This document shows positions 1 to 5,523 of a stretch of 9,260 bases of DNA, piece by piece (position 1 is the first letter of the stretch; the number at the start of each line of letters is the position of its first letter). The translations under genes and the position numbers were made by a program. The stretch comes from an uncultured Bdellovibrio sp. (lineage in GTDB: Bacteria > Bdellovibrionota > Bdellovibrionia > Bdellovibrionales > Bdellovibrionaceae). The stretch lies in the NCBI GenBank assembly GCA_946480995.1, contig CAMLMF010000072.1:1-9260 (forward strand). The letters are read 5' to 3'. The notes under the pieces were generated by a model. That model saw only the letters and a list, made by a program, of their open reading frames with translations, was not told the origin of the DNA and searched no databases.

Positions 1-465
1 GATATCTTGTACTGGCAGTTGATCAAGTTCCCAGAGTGAATTCTGAATGTGTTCAAGGGTGTGATAAAAGCGCGAATCTTCTGCGTAGCTGTTAAAGATA
101 TCTTCGGCGATTTTTTGGAAGGCCTCAGAGCCGGCAGAAAAATTTTCGCGCAAAAAATTTAAGAGCCTGGCTTTGAGGTTTTCTTTATTCTTTTCACTTA
201 AAACGGGATGTTCGGGCCCGCGGTAAAGAATAAAGATTCTGTCTTCTGTGCAGCCCATGCTCTTAATGAATTCTTCTAAGTTTACGTGTGGGAATCCTTG
301 CAGCCAGTTTAAAACTTCCTCACCGGCAGAGTTAGGGATCTGCCAACGGTAGCCTTGGGCGTAAATCAAAAAGACCACGTCATCTACAAAGGGGCCTCCT
401 GATGAGGTTTTAACCAATACATAATCGACTTCGTTAGGTTTTAGATCAGTGAATTTCTTTTCCAT
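1..465 (-). CDS. HD-superfamily metal-dependent phosphohydrolase-like protein (C-terminus outside window)
   Basis: The open frame runs from an ATG at 463-465 to the window edge, giving 155 codons without a stop. An AGGAGG ribosome site at 470-475 supports this start. Residues 132-140, RFYHTLEHI, match the conserved YHTxEHI signature near the start of the COG4339-type HD phosphohydrolases; His135 and His139 are the visible His residues, and the later HD ligand motifs would lie off the edge. These enzymes are predicted cytoplasmic metal-dependent phosphohydrolases whose substrate is unknown. What is odd is the roughly 105 residues before the HD part: the family usually starts close to this motif, and I do not recognise the extension. 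The gene is divergent from the TetR regulator, 53 nt away, so it is a possible target of it. The HD assignment is fairly secure from the motif; function is open. Confidence 0.8.
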   Translation of the reverse strand, partial: MEKKFTDLKPNEVDYVLVKTSSGGPFVDDVVFLIYAQGYRWQIPNSAGEEVLNWLQGFPHVNLEEFIKSMGCTEDRIFILYRGPEHPVLSEKNKENLKARLLNFLRENFSAGSEAFQKIAEDIFNSYAEDSRFYHTLEHIQNSLWELDQLPVQDI

Positions 466-482
466 AAATCCTCCTGCATACA

Positions 483-515
483 GTTGTCGGATATATAAAT
501 TGGGTATACAACCAA
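483..515. promoter_or_regulatory. Divergent promoter region and candidate TetR operator
   Basis: The 53-nt gap between the HD gene and the TetR gene holds an imperfect 16-bp palindrome, TTGG-N8-CCAA at 500-515, around a GTATAC core. A wider pair of arms, GTTGT at 483-487 and ACAAC at 508-512, encloses it. TATACA at 505-510 is a plausible -10 for the TetR gene, with a weak TTGTCG -35 at 484-489 (15-nt spacing, which is short). Because the core GTATAC is symmetric it could also serve the minus-strand gene. TetR proteins normally bind palindromes of this size over their own promoter, so autoregulation is likely but inferred. Confidence 0.4.
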
Positions 516-518
516 TCT

Positions 519-1070
519 ATGGGAAGAAAAAGTCTAAAAACACAACGAAGAGCAGAAATTACACGGGCCTTTGCCAGGGTTTTAGCCCAGCACGGATATG
601 CAGGGGCCACCGTAATTGCTGTCGCCGAAGAGGCGGGTCTTTCGCCGGGACTTTTGCATCATCACTTTAAAGACAAAAGAGAAATGCTTTTAGAATTGCT
701 TAACACCTTGGTGGCGGATTTTAAAAGGAATCAAGAGGTTCGAAATATTGGGCCAAGTTCGGGTGTTGAAACGTACATAGACGCTGCCTTAAAGCTCGAT
801 GAGCGTTCAGACACGATCGCGGCAAAATGTTGGGTTGGAATTCTGGCAGAGGGCTTAAGAGACAAGGGACTGATGGATAAGATTAAGAGTTATTTGGATT
901 CAGAGATTCAGTCGATTGAGGCTCTGTCGCGTGGCAAACTTAATACCGAAAAAAGCAGTGCGATGTTGGCGTTTATTTTAGGATCTTTAGTCTTTGGCGC
1001 TTTCGCGCCAAAGAGAACTGCAGGTTTTGCTGCGAATATGGGAAAGCACTTCTTAAACTCAATGAGTTGA
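519..1070 (+). CDS. TetR/AcrR-family transcriptional regulator
   Basis: 183 aa, the usual size for TetR regulators. The N-terminal DNA-binding domain covers about residues 8-55. Its helix-turn-helix lies at about 28-50 and ends in GLLHHHFKDK, a variant of the family signature GLLYHYF.sK. The C-terminal part (about 80-180) is helical; CWVGILAEGLRD followed by further helices resembles the BetI-type ligand and dimer domain. It probably acts as a cytoplasmic dimeric repressor; the ligand cannot be told. The start at 519 fits the domain, but no Shine-Dalgarno sequence precedes it, and a -10-like TATACA ends 8 nt before the ATG, so the mRNA may be leaderless. Targets could be the divergent HD gene or the convergent hydrolase gene, whose end lies 16 nt beyond its stop. 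Confidence 0.93.
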   Translation: MGRKSLKTQRRAEITRAFARVLAQHGYAGATVIAVAEEAGLSPGLLHHHFKDKREMLLELLNTLVADFKRNQEVRNIGPSSGVETYIDAALKLDERSDTIAAKCWVGILAEGLRDKGLMDKIKSYLDSEIQSIEALSRGKLNTEKSSAMLAFILGSLVFGAFAPKRTAGFAANMGKHFLNSMS

Positions 1071-1086
1071 TGCTTCAGTATTTTAG

Positions 1087-1962
1087 TTATTGAGCAGGTT
1101 CAGCGGACTTAAGAAAATCAATCATGATATTAAGACTTGCTTGCATCATTGCAGGTGAATCCATGGAAACACTTCCGATAAAGTTATCATGGGGTCCTGG
1201 CAGTACCGCGAATCGGCCTTTTGGCAATAAACGAGTTATGCGCACTCCGTGTTCAAGGGTTGCAACGTCTTGGTCTGTTTGCATAATCAGCACCGGGATT
1301 TTGACTGAGTGGATGGACTTATCAGGAATGTCTTTAAATGTACGCATGCGTGTTGAGTCGTATTCGAACATTTTTTGCAGATCTTGGGGACGTGGAGAAG
1401 TTTTCGCATAGGCCTCTTTCAGCTCTTGCGGCATAAGGTCGATGGTGGCTTTATCCATCATCTGCCAAAACTGTTTCGGAGCACCACTGCGGCTGTAAAC
1501 TCCAGAGCCTAAAACCATTTTCGTCAACAGATCTGGGTACTGAATCGCTAAGTACATTCCAGTCGTTGCGCCATTGCTAAAACCAATGAATTTTGCTTTT
1601 TCAACATTCAGTTGTTTTAGTGCGGCTGCGATGTCGCGGGCTGTGTTTTCAAAACCAAAAGCGCGATCTGAAGCGGGTGACTTTCCGTGCCCTTGTTCGT
1701 CAAAAGCGATTACGCGGAAGTTTTTTGCAAGCGTCGCAATGCCTTTACCGAAGCTGACGTGAATATCAGAACCCCCGCCATGCAAAAGAACCAGCGGTTC
1801 ACCTTGGCCGTAAATTTCGTAATAGATGTCAGTGCCGTTAACTTTAAGGTAGCCACTTTGTGAGGCCTGAAGCTTCGCTGTTGGTGTTTCGCTCGGGGCT
1901 TTGGGCGCTTGCGCACATGCCGTAACAAGGGCGATTAAAAGAGGCAGGATTAGTTTTTTCAT
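1087..1962 (-). CDS. Alpha/beta-hydrolase-fold lipoprotein
   Basis: 291 aa. The N-terminus has a lysine-rich start, a hydrophobic stretch and a lipobox, VTAC, with the lipidated Cys at residue 16. Ala17 and the lack of Asp at +2 suggest outer-membrane sorting. The rest is a complete alpha/beta-hydrolase domain: oxyanion-hole HGGG at 61-64, FDEQGHGKS at 87-95, nucleophile elbow GFSNG with Ser129, a probable acid Asp232 in TDQDVA, and catalytic His258 in GPHDNF. It is therefore likely an active serine esterase, lipase-like enzyme or other small-molecule hydrolase facing the periplasm; the substrate is unknown. AAGGAGA sits 7-8 nt before the ATG. The HIT gene lies 104 nt upstream, so it may have its own promoter or share that transcript. 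Confidence 0.93.
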   Translation of the reverse strand: MKKLILPLLIALVTACAQAPKAPSETPTAKLQASQSGYLKVNGTDIYYEIYGQGEPLVLLHGGGSDIHVSFGKGIATLAKNFRVIAFDEQGHGKSPASDRAFGFENTARDIAAALKQLNVEKAKFIGFSNGATTGMYLAIQYPDLLTKMVLGSGVYSRSGAPKQFWQMMDKATIDLMPQELKEAYAKTSPRPQDLQKMFEYDSTRMRTFKDIPDKSIHSVKIPVLIMQTDQDVATLEHGVRITRLLPKGRFAVLPGPHDNFIGSVSMDSPAMMQASLNIMIDFLKSAEPAQ

Positions 1963-1987
1963 AGGTTCTCCTTAGGAATAAATTCTA

Positions 1988-2000
1988 CGAAGAACCTTCG
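1988..2000. repeat. Small inverted repeat in the leader of the lipoprotein gene
   Basis: CGAAG-AAC-CTTCG is a perfect 5-bp inverted repeat with a 3-nt loop, 26 nt upstream of the lipoprotein start. It has no following T tract, so it is not an intrinsic terminator. A TATATT-like hexamer further upstream on the minus strand could be a -10 element, which would place the hairpin near the 5' end of the mRNA. The role is unknown and chance is possible. Confidence 0.25.
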
Positions 2001-2066
2001 GTTTATCAATATAAAATTGGTGGTACATGTGCGAAGAGTTGCATCTTAGTTAGATCTTAAAGTCTC

Positions 2067-2486
2067 TTACGTACCTAAAAAGTGAGCGATCTTGTGTGCA
2101 ACTTCGTCGAGTTGAGGACGAGCTACTTGAGCCGAATGAGAAAAGCCCACTCTTTGTCCATCTCCTCTGAATCTTGGGACGATGTGCAGGTGCGAATGCA
2201 TCACCTCTTGTCCTGCGACTGTTCCGTCAGAAAGCATTAAGTTTGCGCCTTCGTTGCGGACTTCGGATTGCTCTAGGGCTTTTAAAACTCTTTGTGCGAT
2301 TTGAAAAAGATGTCCTACGACGTTGTTGTCTAGTTGAGTGAATCGTTCTTTGTGGTCTTTTGGAATAATTAAAACATGACCTTCGTTGACCGGGTGGATA
2401 TCTAAGAAGCCAAGACAGATTTCGTCTTCGTACACAATGCTTGCTGGCAACTCTTTATTTATTATTTTGCAGAATACGCAGGCCAT
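2067..2486 (-). CDS. HIT-family (HINT-like) nucleotide-binding hydrolase
   Basis: 139 aa, standard for bacterial HINT-type proteins. The HIT signature HSHLHIVP lies at 97-104, with His97, His99 and His101; the middle His99 is the expected nucleophile that forms a nucleotidyl intermediate. CVFC at residues 3-6, with His45 and His97, matches the zinc site of many bacterial HIT proteins. PVNEGHVLIIPKDH at 32-45 is the usual nucleotide-binding segment. Family members hydrolyse nucleoside phosphoramidates or related AMP-linked substrates in the cytosol; the natural substrate is often unknown. A CGGAGAA ribosome site precedes the ATG by 6 nt. The gene lies 48 nt downstream of the YqeY-like gene on the same strand, so co-transcription is likely. 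Confidence 0.96.
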   Translation of the reverse strand: MACVFCKIINKELPASIVYEDEICLGFLDIHPVNEGHVLIIPKDHKERFTQLDNNVVGHLFQIAQRVLKALEQSEVRNEGANLMLSDGTVAGQEVMHSHLHIVPRFRGDGQRVGFSHSAQVARPQLDEVAHKIAHFLGT

Positions 2487-2534
2487 TTATTTCTCCGAAT
2501 ATATGAAGGGTCGTTTCAATCTATTCCAGTAAAC

Positions 2535-2882
2535 TTACTTCAGCATTTCAGACAGACGAAGGATAGTAGCAATGCTGCGTTTAACGATCTGAGACTGGAT
2601 TTCATTGCCAAGACGCTCAAAATCGCAAAAGGCTGCATTTCTTATATCTATCTCTGTATTCAGAACTGCTTTGATATCTTCTTTAGTCAGTTTTTTACGA
2701 GGAACTTCGCTTTTCGCAGGATCGTTAAGTTGCGCGATCTCTTCCTTTGACAGAGCACCGGCATTGTCTAGTGCGGCCATAAGGCTTCGAATGGTGCTGA
2801 CATCTTCGCTATTTCTCTGGGTCATCGCCGCACGAAGCTCTTCGGAAAGTTTCGTGCGGAAGTTATCAACAATATTATTCAT
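2535..2882 (-). CDS. GatB/YqeY-domain-like protein
   Basis: 115 aa. Residues 9-40 (motif LSEELRAAMTQRN followed by STIRSLMAAL) match the opening of the YqeY family, where a helix of the type LxxxLKxAMKxxD is followed by LRxLxAAI. The C-terminal helices (about 66-115) resemble the second half of the domain, but the whole is shorter than the usual roughly 150 aa. YqeY resembles the tRNA-binding tail of the amidotransferase subunit GatB, so an RNA-related role is possible but unproven. The ATG at 2880-2882 has no ribosome site of its own. A 27-codon ORF ends 3 nt before it, which suggests translational coupling. HIT is the next gene downstream. Assignment is by pattern only. Confidence 0.72.
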   Translation of the reverse strand: MNNIVDNFRTKLSEELRAAMTQRNSEDVSTIRSLMAALDNAGALSKEEIAQLNDPAKSEVPRKKLTKEDIKAVLNTEIDIRNAAFCDFERLGNEIQSQIVKRSIATILRLSEMLK

Positions 2883-2885
2883 GTG

Positions 2886-2969
2886 CTAAGATATTACGTG
2901 CACGCTAGTCGGGGCGGCACCGGCTTCAAGGGCTTCGGGTGGAAGTTTATCCATTAATTTTGCAGACAT
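2886..2969 (-). CDS. Small ORF (27 aa), possible coupled leader peptide or small protein
   Basis: ATG at 2967-2969 to TAG at 2886-2888 encodes a 27-residue peptide beginning MSAKLMDKLPPEALEAG. A GGGGGA sequence ends about 8-9 nt before the ATG and could serve as a ribosome site, though it is not canonical. The codons (GAA GCC CTT GAA GCC GGT GCC GCC) look like real coding sequence. Its stop lies 3 nt before the YqeY-like ATG, so ribosomes finishing here could restart there. It is also in the same frame as the upstream HAD gene, with no stop in the 13 codons between the HAD TAG and this ATG. No homologue or transmembrane segment is recognised. Confidence 0.45.
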   Translation of the reverse strand: MSAKLMDKLPPEALEAGAAPTSVHVIS

Positions 2970-3008
2970 GATGATTTTCCCCCGTGAGTATGTTTGAAAA
3001 ATAGCTGC

Positions 3009-3596
3009 CTAGAAATTCTTAAATTCATTGAGCGATTTATAGTGATATGTAGCAAAGCCGAGTTCCTTCGCAGATTCGATATGCGACAAAGAATCGTCGA
3101 TGAATAATATCTCCGAGGCCGCGCAAAGGGTTTCAGATAAAATATGCTCGAAGATTTTTTTATCGGGCTTACAAACTCCAACATCTGCTGAATTAATGAT
3201 TTTAAAGAAGCTTTTTTCGATCCCAAGCTTTGTCAAGTCCTCTTTTAGGCGAGTCGTTCCGTTGGTAAGAACGATTACTGGAGTATCGCCAAACTTGGAG
3301 CGCAAGTAATTTAAATACTCAAAGTCTACGATCCCTGAGAAATCACTCCATTCACTAATGGCAAGCTTCGCAGTCTTTGTATCACTAATTTTAGCAAGAT
3401 TGTCTTGAATATCCTGGCGCCAAGATTCATCGCTAATAAGGCCGCAGACGGCTTTATCCAGATTTGTTTTTTCAAACGCTGTTGCAAAAATAGAACCCGG
3501 CGGAAGATTATACTTCTTCTCGATACTGACATCTCGCTCAGGTGGGAACTTGCGAATGACTCCATCAAGATCGGAAAGAATAAATTTAAATTTCAT
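3009..3596 (-). CDS. HAD-superfamily hydrolase (phosphatase-like, subfamily IA type)
   Basis: 195 aa, complete. All four HAD motifs are present: motif I SDLDGV with nucleophile Asp9 and acid Asp11, motif II VLTNGT with Thr111, motif III Lys143 in GVCKPDKKIFE, and motif IV LFIDDS with Asp167 and Asp168. A helical cap sits between motifs I and II (about 15-95), the C1 arrangement of subfamily IA. These are Mg-dependent cytosolic phosphatases or dehalogenases; the DLDGVIR start and CKPD motif resemble small sugar- or nucleotide-phosphate phosphatases, but the substrate cannot be assigned. GTGGAG ends 5 nt before the ATG. It is the first gene of a minus-strand run toward the small ORF, YqeY-like and HIT genes. 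Confidence 0.94.
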   Translation of the reverse strand: MKFKFILSDLDGVIRKFPPERDVSIEKKYNLPPGSIFATAFEKTNLDKAVCGLISDESWRQDIQDNLAKISDTKTAKLAISEWSDFSGIVDFEYLNYLRSKFGDTPVIVLTNGTTRLKEDLTKLGIEKSFFKIINSADVGVCKPDKKIFEHILSETLCAASEILFIDDSLSHIESAKELGFATYHYKSLNEFKNF

Positions 3597-3640
3597 TTTT
3601 CTCCACGCAATCTCGATGAGGTTAGTGACGATATCTTATC

Positions 3641-3656
3641 AGCCATTTTTATGGCT
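3641..3656. repeat. Perfect inverted repeat between the DGPF and HAD genes
   Basis: AGCCAT-TTTT-ATGGCT is a perfect 6-bp inverted repeat with a 4-nt loop, in the 106-nt gap downstream of the DGPF gene and upstream of the HAD gene. On the minus strand it is followed by GATAAGA rather than a T run, so it is at best a weak transcription stop. It could partly separate the two transcripts or be an operator. Nothing else clear is seen in the gap. Confidence 0.3.
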
Positions 3657-3702
3657 TACAAGAGGACTGCTGCGTACTCGTCGCAACAGTATTGTGTTTG
3701 CT

Positions 3703-4056
3703 TTACCAGTATTTTTCGACCGGACGGATTTCGATGGCTCCACCAAATCTGGCTGCAGGGATTCTCGCAGCTAAGGCAATCGCGGCGTCTAGGTTTTCTG
3801 CTTCAAAAACACAATACCCACCGACACCTTCCGACAGATAGAGTCCATCTTTGATTTCCGTTTTGCCATTGTGAACGCGCACAGTTTTCGCGGATGGTGG
3901 TAAGCCCAGAGGTAATCCTGCTGTCACGCCAGCAGCTTTATTGAATTCGGCATAGTCCTTATAGATCGCATTTTGTTCGGCATCTGATAGGGCTTTCCAT
4001 TGATCAGATCCTGGCAGGGGTGTTGTTCCTTGGTAAATTAAAAGTACAAATTGCAT
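3703..4056 (-). CDS. YCII-related (DGPF-domain) family protein
   Basis: 117 aa, the full length of DGPF-type YCII proteins. It opens MQFVLLIYQG, as is typical. The signature region is DGLYLSEGVGGYCVFEAENLD at 70-90 in several parts: DGLYxSE stands where the family has DGPFxEtkE, followed by GGYxxxEAxxLDAAIxLAxRIPAARFG and the closing EIRPV at 109-113. The fold is a ferredoxin-like dimer; the biochemical role is unknown. Genes of this family often sit beside ECF sigma factors, as here, where it is divergent from one. AAGGAGT precedes the ATG by 8 nt. A candidate ECF-type promoter for this gene lies at 4162-4188 on the minus strand, which would leave a leader of about 100 nt. Confidence 0.92.
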   Translation of the reverse strand: MQFVLLIYQGTTPLPGSDQWKALSDAEQNAIYKDYAEFNKAAGVTAGLPLGLPPSAKTVRVHNGKTEIKDGLYLSEGVGGYCVFEAENLDAAIALAARIPAARFGGAIEIRPVEKYW

Positions 4057-4126
4057 AGCTTACTCCTTTAAATTTATTCGTTATTTCAGTAAGTTAGGAT
4101 AAAAATAAGAAATAGTATTTTTTCTT

Positions 4127-4153
4127 AGTCACGTTTTGCCCGTCTCACTCGTC
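4127..4153 (+). promoter_or_regulatory. Candidate ECF41-type promoter of the sigma factor operon
   Basis: AGTCACG at 4127-4133, a 16-nt spacer, then CGTC at 4150-4153. This fits the ECF41 target pattern as I recall it, TGTCACA-N16-CGTC, with 5 of 7 matches in the -35 part and 4 of 4 in the -10 part. It points toward the sigma factor gene and would start transcription near 4160, leaving about a 40-nt leader that carries AGAGG before the ATG at 4202. A mirror-image copy on the other strand shares the same spacer length. Confidence 0.55.
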
Positions 4154-4173
4154 ATTCTTATGACGGATGAGGC
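4142..4173. repeat. Inverted repeat at the centre of the divergent promoter region
   Basis: CGTCAT (4150-4155) and ATGACG (4160-4165) form a perfect 6-bp inverted repeat with a 4-nt centre. Beyond 2 unmatched positions it continues as CTCA (4144-4147) and TGAG (4168-4171). The two CGTC cores are the -10 boxes of the two opposed ECF promoter candidates, so the palindrome may simply be the product of two facing promoters. An operator for a separate regulator, or an RNA hairpin, is the alternative. Confidence 0.6.
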
Positions 4174-4188
4174 AATACACTTGTGACG
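4162..4188 (-). promoter_or_regulatory. Candidate ECF41-type promoter of the DGPF gene
   Basis: Read on the minus strand, CGTCACA (4188-4182) is followed by a 16-nt spacer and CGTC (4165-4162). The match to the recalled ECF41 pattern TGTCACA-N16-CGTC is 6 of 7 plus 4 of 4. It points leftward to the DGPF gene, whose ATG is at 4056. It overlaps the plus-strand promoter candidate symmetrically, so each promoter would transcribe through the -35 box of the other. Confidence 0.55.
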
Positions 4189-4201
4189 AAAAAAGAGGCG
4201 T

Positions 4202-5095
4202 ATGAATAAAAATGATGGATTGGTTCAAAATTTTGAAGAGGCTCGAAAGCATTTAAAAGCTGTTGCTTATCAAATGTTAGGTTCGGCTGGGGAAGCCGAA
4301 GACGCAGTTCAAGAAGCGTGGCTGCGCTTAAGCCGTTCTAAGTCGGAAGAGATTGAAAATCTGCGCGGCTGGCTTACGACTGTGGTGGCGCGAGTGTGTC
4401 TTGATATGCTGCGTGCGCGAAAGTCAAAACGAGAAGAACCCATAGACGATGCAGTTCTGGAAAACTCAGGTGATCCATCTGTAGGTCCTGAAGCGGAGTT
4501 TATGTTAGCGGATTCAGTCGGATCGGCCCTGCTTTTGGTTTTAGATGTACTTTCACCCAGTGAACGCATTGCCTTTGTTCTGCATGACATTTTTGATCTA
4601 TCGTTTGACGAAATTGCGCCGATCATTGATCGCACAGAAGAATCCACACGGCAGTTGGCAAGTCGAGCGCGACGAAAAGTTCGCGGTGGTACCGTTGCTC
4701 AAGATGATAAGGACGCACACAAAGAAGTGGTGGCGGCCTTTATCAGTGCGGCCCGTGATGGCGACTTTGCGGCCTTAATCCGAGTGCTTCATCCGGATGT
4801 GATTTTACGCGCCGATGCGACGGCAATTAAGATCGCGGAAATTAATAAAGAGCGAGGGGCTCCACAATTTAAAGCTATTATGAATGGCGCAAATTTAGTC
4901 GCAGAAACTTTCAAAGGAAAAGCTTCGGCTGCACAATTGGCGTGGATCGATGGTGTTGCTGGGGGAACATGGGCGCCTGGTGGTAAACCGGTTGTGGCAT
5001 TCTGTTTTAAAGTAATAAACGGCAAAGTTTCAGAAATTGAAATTGTTATGGATAAAGATAAACTAGAGAAATCTGAAATTATAATTATCGAATAA
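4202..5095 (+). CDS. ECF-family RNA polymerase sigma factor with C-terminal SnoaL-like domain
   Basis: 297 aa, about 100 longer than a plain ECF sigma factor. Region 2 spans about 11-78: the core-binding part has YQMLGSAGEAEDAVQEAWLR and the -10-reading part has LRGWLTTVVARVCLDMLR. Region 4 spans about 105-162, with the helix-turn-helix DLSFDEIAPIIDRTEESTRQLASRARRK. Residues 172-290 resemble the NTF2/SnoaL-like extension (FISAARDGDFAALIRVLHPDV) of ECF41 and similar groups, where a fused domain replaces an anti-sigma factor and tunes activity. None is encoded nearby, which agrees. The ECF41 motifs appear altered: no WLPEP in the linker, ADATAIK where DGGGK is expected, and MDKDKL resembling NPDKL. 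AGAGG sits 4 nt before the ATG. It is co-transcribed with the DoxX-like gene and probably autoregulated. Confidence 0.92.
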   Translation: MNKNDGLVQNFEEARKHLKAVAYQMLGSAGEAEDAVQEAWLRLSRSKSEEIENLRGWLTTVVARVCLDMLRARKSKREEPIDDAVLENSGDPSVGPEAEFMLADSVGSALLLVLDVLSPSERIAFVLHDIFDLSFDEIAPIIDRTEESTRQLASRARRKVRGGTVAQDDKDAHKEVVAAFISAARDGDFAALIRVLHPDVILRADATAIKIAEINKERGAPQFKAIMNGANLVAETFKGKASAAQLAWIDGVAGGTWAPGGKPVVAFCFKVINGKVSEIEIVMDKDKLEKSEIIIIE

Positions 5096-5105
5096 AGGAT
5101 ACTTT

Positions 5106-5474
5106 ATGAATATTTTCTTATGGGTGCTTCAAGGGTTGTTGGCGCTGCACACGTTGGCGGGTGCGGTTTGGAAGTTTACTAAGTCTGCGGAAGAAACAAT
5201 GCCGTCACTAGGCGCTATTCCTCAGCCGATTTGGGTTTCGATGGGGGTAGTCGAAATTGTCTGTGCGATTGCCTTGGTATTACCGATGTTTCTTGCCGGT
5301 ACCGCGAAGTTAGCGCCTTATGGCGCTGTTGTGATTGCATTGGAAATGTTAGCCTTGTGTGCTTTGCATATTGCCTCTGGGAATATCAGCAATGTGGGGC
5401 CGATGGTATACTGGTTGGTGGTTGCAGCAATTTGTGCGGTCATTGCCTATGGCAGAATGGTGTTAGTTCCGTAG
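5106..5474 (+). CDS. DoxX-like four-helix membrane protein
   Basis: 122 aa with four hydrophobic segments at about 3-21, 42-63, 69-91 and 99-117, the topology of the small DoxX-like family. The N-terminal half has the typical pattern of a first helix, a short loop with KFTKSAEE, and an amphipathic stretch before PIWVSMGVVEI. These inner-membrane proteins are of unclear function; some relatives work with thiosulfate oxidation or thiol stress. The gene starts 10 nt after the sigma factor stop, with AAGGAT as ribosome site, so the two form an operon. DoxX-like genes are frequent companions of ECF sigma factors of this type, which makes it a likely output of the sigma factor. A strong terminator follows directly. 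Confidence 0.88.
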   Translation: MNIFLWVLQGLLALHTLAGAVWKFTKSAEETMPSLGAIPQPIWVSMGVVEIVCAIALVLPMFLAGTAKLAPYGAVVIALEMLALCALHIASGNISNVGPMVYWLVVAAICAVIAYGRMVLVP

Positions 5475-5481
5475 TTGTTTC

Positions 5482-5523
5482 GCCTAGGCCGCGATTCAAT
5501 TTCCGGCCTAGGCTGTTTTTTTT
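5482..5523 (+). terminator. Rho-independent terminator of the ECF-DoxX operon
   Basis: GCCTAGGCCG (5482-5491) pairs perfectly with CGGCCTAGGC (5504-5513) around a 12-nt loop and is followed by TG and an 8-T run (5516-5523). The run touches the stop codon of the convergent flavoprotein gene. Read on the minus strand no T run follows the stem, so it acts mainly on the plus-strand operon. Confidence 0.93.

Noticed and set aside
449..670. 73-codon plus-strand frame overlapping the TetR start
   Set aside because: Out of frame with the clear TetR coding sequence, low-complexity Arg/Cys-rich product, no ribosome site.
3604..3630. CGTCACT-N16-CGTG on the minus strand before the HAD gene, resembling the ECF-type promoter
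   Set aside because: The -10 part has one mismatch, the CTCA extension seen in the two good copies is missing, and the predicted start would fall past the ribosome site at the ATG. Worth including in a motif scan, but not called.
4309..4647. 112-codon minus-strand frame inside the sigma factor gene
   Set aside because: Antisense shadow of a well-supported gene, with a Ser/Arg-rich product of the type such shadows give.
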